Source: Eutreptiella sp. 'Long Island Sound 2002' (taxonomy: Eukaryota > Euglenozoa > Euglenophyceae > Eutreptiales > Eutreptiaceae). From it: a stretch of 64,000 nt of DNA. The notes below the pieces were generated by a model, which saw only the letters and a program-made list of their open reading frames with translations, was not told the origin of the DNA and made no database searches. Made by a program: the position numbers and the translations under genes. The stretch is from assembly GCA_964036045.1 (NCBI GenBank), contig OZ038395.1, positions 11,327,298 through 11,391,297 of the forward strand, given 5' to 3'. Within the stretch, counting starts at the first letter, position 1. Each line of letters begins with the position of its first letter. This document shows positions 62,062 through 64,000 of the stretch, piece by piece.

Positions 62062-62980
62062 CTGCAGCCCCCCCCCCCCCCCCCGCACGCCACACGCCAC
62101 ACGCGGAACGCCACACAGAACAGGCCCACGGAGTCAACATGCGCATCAGCACTGGTCCAGGGGATGGGTGCAGGAAGAGCAGCCTGCCGCAGTGCCATGG
62201 GCACATGGTCCACAGGGCTGGGGGAAAATTGGCTTACGCAGGAGGGGGGGTGTGTCGTTCAACCCCCTTTCCCGGACCCCCCCCCCTTCCGGGCTCCCAT
62301 GACGGGGACCCCGACCGGCTGACAGGGGAGGTTGGGGGGGGGGGGGGGTCCTAAGGTACCACAACATATATGACTCAAAATGATCCCCCACGATGCGCTG
62401 ATCATTTTGAGGTATGCATCATGCGGATTATTTTGAAAATCATGGGAAAAAAAATTCCAGGCCGCTTCGCGGCGCAGTTGGTGAGTCATCATCAGAGGTT
62501 TTAGACTAGCCTCTTGGGACTGGCCTGTCACGAGAGCCCCTTTCCTAGACCCCCCCCCCTCCTTTGGGAGGCTCGAATGACCCCCCCCCCCCCCCCCCCC
62601 CGCGCAAGCCCATTTTCCCCATGCCCAGCCCCACGCCCAGGCTGCAGCCTGCGCCCTGCTGCAGTCCCGGTCCATAAATACGTGGGCTCATCGGCAAGTC
62701 AAAAGGTGGGGGCTGCGGGGGCAGAATGACCCACGATCACGGGGGGGACGTCTCCTCAGTTCTGGTACGCGACTCCCCCCCCCCCCCCGCCCTGCCCTCC
62801 GGGCCCACTTAGTTGCCAAGGGTCAACAGCTACCGGCCATACATATGGTGGTGCCAAAGGCAGAGCCTGTGCCCCCCCCCCCCCCGCCCCCCCCCCTCAC
62901 CACCCCAAATCGCCCCACCTGGACCCCCCCCCCCGCCCAACCTCCCCCCCCCCATCGCCCCTCCCTGAACCCCCCTCCAA

Positions 62981-62982
<2 letters not shown>

Positions 62983-63012
<30 letters not shown>
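62983..63012 (+). repeat. Homopolymer of 30 C
   Basis: The longest single-base run in the window, in a 450-bp region (62575-63012) consisting mostly of C runs of 8-30. Such tracts can form i-motif or G-quadruplex structures and are error-prone in sequencing, so exact lengths are doubtful. Confidence 0.85.
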
Positions 63013-63014
<2 letters not shown>

Positions 63015-63361
63015 GGCCTTCGGCCCACTTCTACTGGGGGGGAGTCGCATATAAAAGCGAGGAGACGGCCCCCCCGTGCCCACGATGGATCCCTTTGTCA
63101 GGAATCAACGGCATCCGCTGGGCCGGATGGTTCTACTTGAGCCGAGGGCTCATGGTACCGCAGGGCACGGGCCGCACGACTGCGGCCGGGCGCACAAACG
63201 GAATGACCTCTTTCCCTGGTCCGCCCACGTGACATGTGGCGCCCGCCCAATATACGATCGGTTTCCACTGGGCGTTGTTTTTCCGGCTGGACTTGCCAGG
63301 CAGACCACCAATGGACCTCGCAAAGGGCACTTCTGTTACAACTGCGATCAGACAGCACTTA

Positions 63362-63666
63362 GGGGGCGTTTTCGCACAGCGCGGGCACAGCGCGGGCACA
63401 GCGCCAATTATTACGGTGATTATCCAGGTAACAACCCTGAAAACCACCCCACCTGCGGAATCATGCACAATCAATTCAAAACTCAAAAATTCAAACATCT
63501 GATGCTTGCCATGGGTCCCAGGGACCTAAATTCTGCCCCCTATAGCTCCGTCCACTGCAGCAGCCATTCAATGACGTCCTTTCAATCTTCTGAACTTACC
63601 GAACCCCTGGTGGTGGAGAACAGCCAACTTTCCGCACAGCGCGCGCACAGCGCACGGTGCGCCCCC
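63362..63666. mobile_element. G-run element with 11-bp motifs, copy A4
   Basis: The 305-bp element begins GGGGGCGTTTTCGCACAGCG and ends GCACGGTGCGCCCCC, with TTA duplicated at 63359-63361 and 63667-63669. It is close to copy A1 (466-768). It lies about 40 bp inside an intron of the coiled-coil gene. On the minus strand it contains a donor-like GGTAAGTTC and an acceptor-like TGATTCCGCAG. Confidence 0.7.
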
Positions 63667-63708
63667 TTAGAGGAGTGCTGTCTGATCCACAGGCGCACAT
63701 GCGCGCAC

Positions 63709-64000
63709 CTGCATTCGAGCACACGCAATCGAGCCGTTGCAAACCCGTCCTTCTCAAGACGCAGCATCACAACATCCTGCGAACCCAAGGCGATGGTTAG
63801 AAAGACATGGTGGCAGACACAGGGAAGTAATACATACCGCAAGGGCATTACCCTTCAGGGCCACTTCAGCCAGCTTCACCTTGCTCTCCTGCTGCAGAAC
63901 CTCCTTCTCCTTCTCCAGAACCTTCACCTTGTCTGCCGCAGTCTTTTTGGTGTCGTTGATCTGCGCCTGCAGCCTCCATCGCTCCGCAGTCAGCTCTGCA
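63709..64000 (-). CDS. Coiled-coil protein, two exons, runs off the right edge (partial)
   Basis: Minus-strand exons 64000-63838 and 63776-63709, separated by a 61-nt intron (donor GCG|GTATGT, acceptor TTCGCAG). They join in phase 0. The encoded sequence has strong heptad-like charge: AELTAERWRLQAQINDTKK, ADKVKVLEKEKEVLQQES, then VVMLRLEKDGFATARLRVL. The second exon ends at TGCAG|GTGCGC. The next exon was not found. A long coiled coil is all that can be said; it could be a cytoskeletal, SMC-like or tethering protein. Confidence 0.6.

Larger units (their letters stand above)
53962..63708. other. 9.7 kb of repeats and low-complexity sequence, no supported gene
   Basis: Contents: a diverged repeat related to 47230-47500 (54290-54690), a TTGCACA-rich minisatellite (55010-55190), two tandem arrays (55437-55745 and 55775-56045), a tRNA-like sequence (56022-56086), a CA tract (57450-57520), a G-run element (57750-58094), copies of dispersed repeats (60665-60855 and 61830-62061), and very long C runs (62575-63012). 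A minus-strand frame at 56971-56756 (LFGGDPCRAPLLALVHQHVA) is weakly protein-like but unrecognised. Confidence 0.55.

Noticed and set aside
63085-64000. A plus-strand frame open from an ATG at 63085 to the window end (about 305 codons)
   Set aside because: It crosses a transposable element and runs antisense to the coiled-coil exons. The composition is not protein-like, although a KGHFCYNC segment near 63325 briefly resembles a zinc knuckle.

Overview
This is nuclear DNA of a eukaryote, most likely a microalga. The recognisable genes are split by GT-AG introns, there are no bacterial-style operons, and most of the window is dispersed and tandem repeat DNA with long runs of G or C. Two very long mTERF-type proteins, a family expanded in photosynthetic eukaryotes, fit an algal source. 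TTAGGG-type telomere-like tracts lie inside the sequence near 47 kb and 48.3 kb. I cannot name the species.

Genes that can be supported, all on the minus strand: (1) a TBC1D5-like Rab GAP in at least five exons (10482 to 2310), with most introns filled by repeats; (2) a SET/MYND methyltransferase in three exons (25151 to 20207) whose splice phases join exactly into 583 residues, with an ankyrin-like stretch between the MYND finger and the SET domain; (3) two 970-residue mTERF-repeat proteins (34354-31442 and 43110-40198), each with a central array of thirteen nearly identical 32-residue motifs; (4) a single-exon calcineurin-like metallophosphoesterase (53961-52963); (5) two exons of a coiled-coil protein running off the right edge (64000-63709). 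An RNase H reading frame lies inside intron 2 of the methyltransferase gene, and a broken retroelement RNase H/zinc-finger remnant lies at 48.6-49.5 kb.

Layout: 0-2.3 kb repeats; 2.3-10.5 kb TBC gene; 10.5-20.2 kb repeats with a few unrecognised coding-like stretches; 20.2-25.2 kb SET/MYND gene; 25.7-36.6 and 36.6-45.1 kb a direct tandem segmental duplication, each copy holding one mTERF gene, one unrecognised 203-codon frame and shared repeats; 45-52.9 kb repeats, telomere-like DNA and retroelement remnants; 53-54 kb phosphoesterase; 54-63.7 kb repeats; 63.7-64 kb coiled-coil exons.

The most interesting non-genic structure is a set of inverted-repeat elements that begin with a run of G (typically GGGGGCG), carry tandem 11-bp subterminal motifs of the form GCAC-N-GCGYGC, and are flanked by 3-bp target duplications. 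One is verified inside the window, because the other copy of the segmental duplication keeps the empty site. Three such elements carry a short frame resembling a Tudor/SH3-type barrel. The second notable structure is the pair of homogenised mTERF arrays, which resemble TAL-effector-style modular repeats in having fixed scaffolds and a few variable positions.
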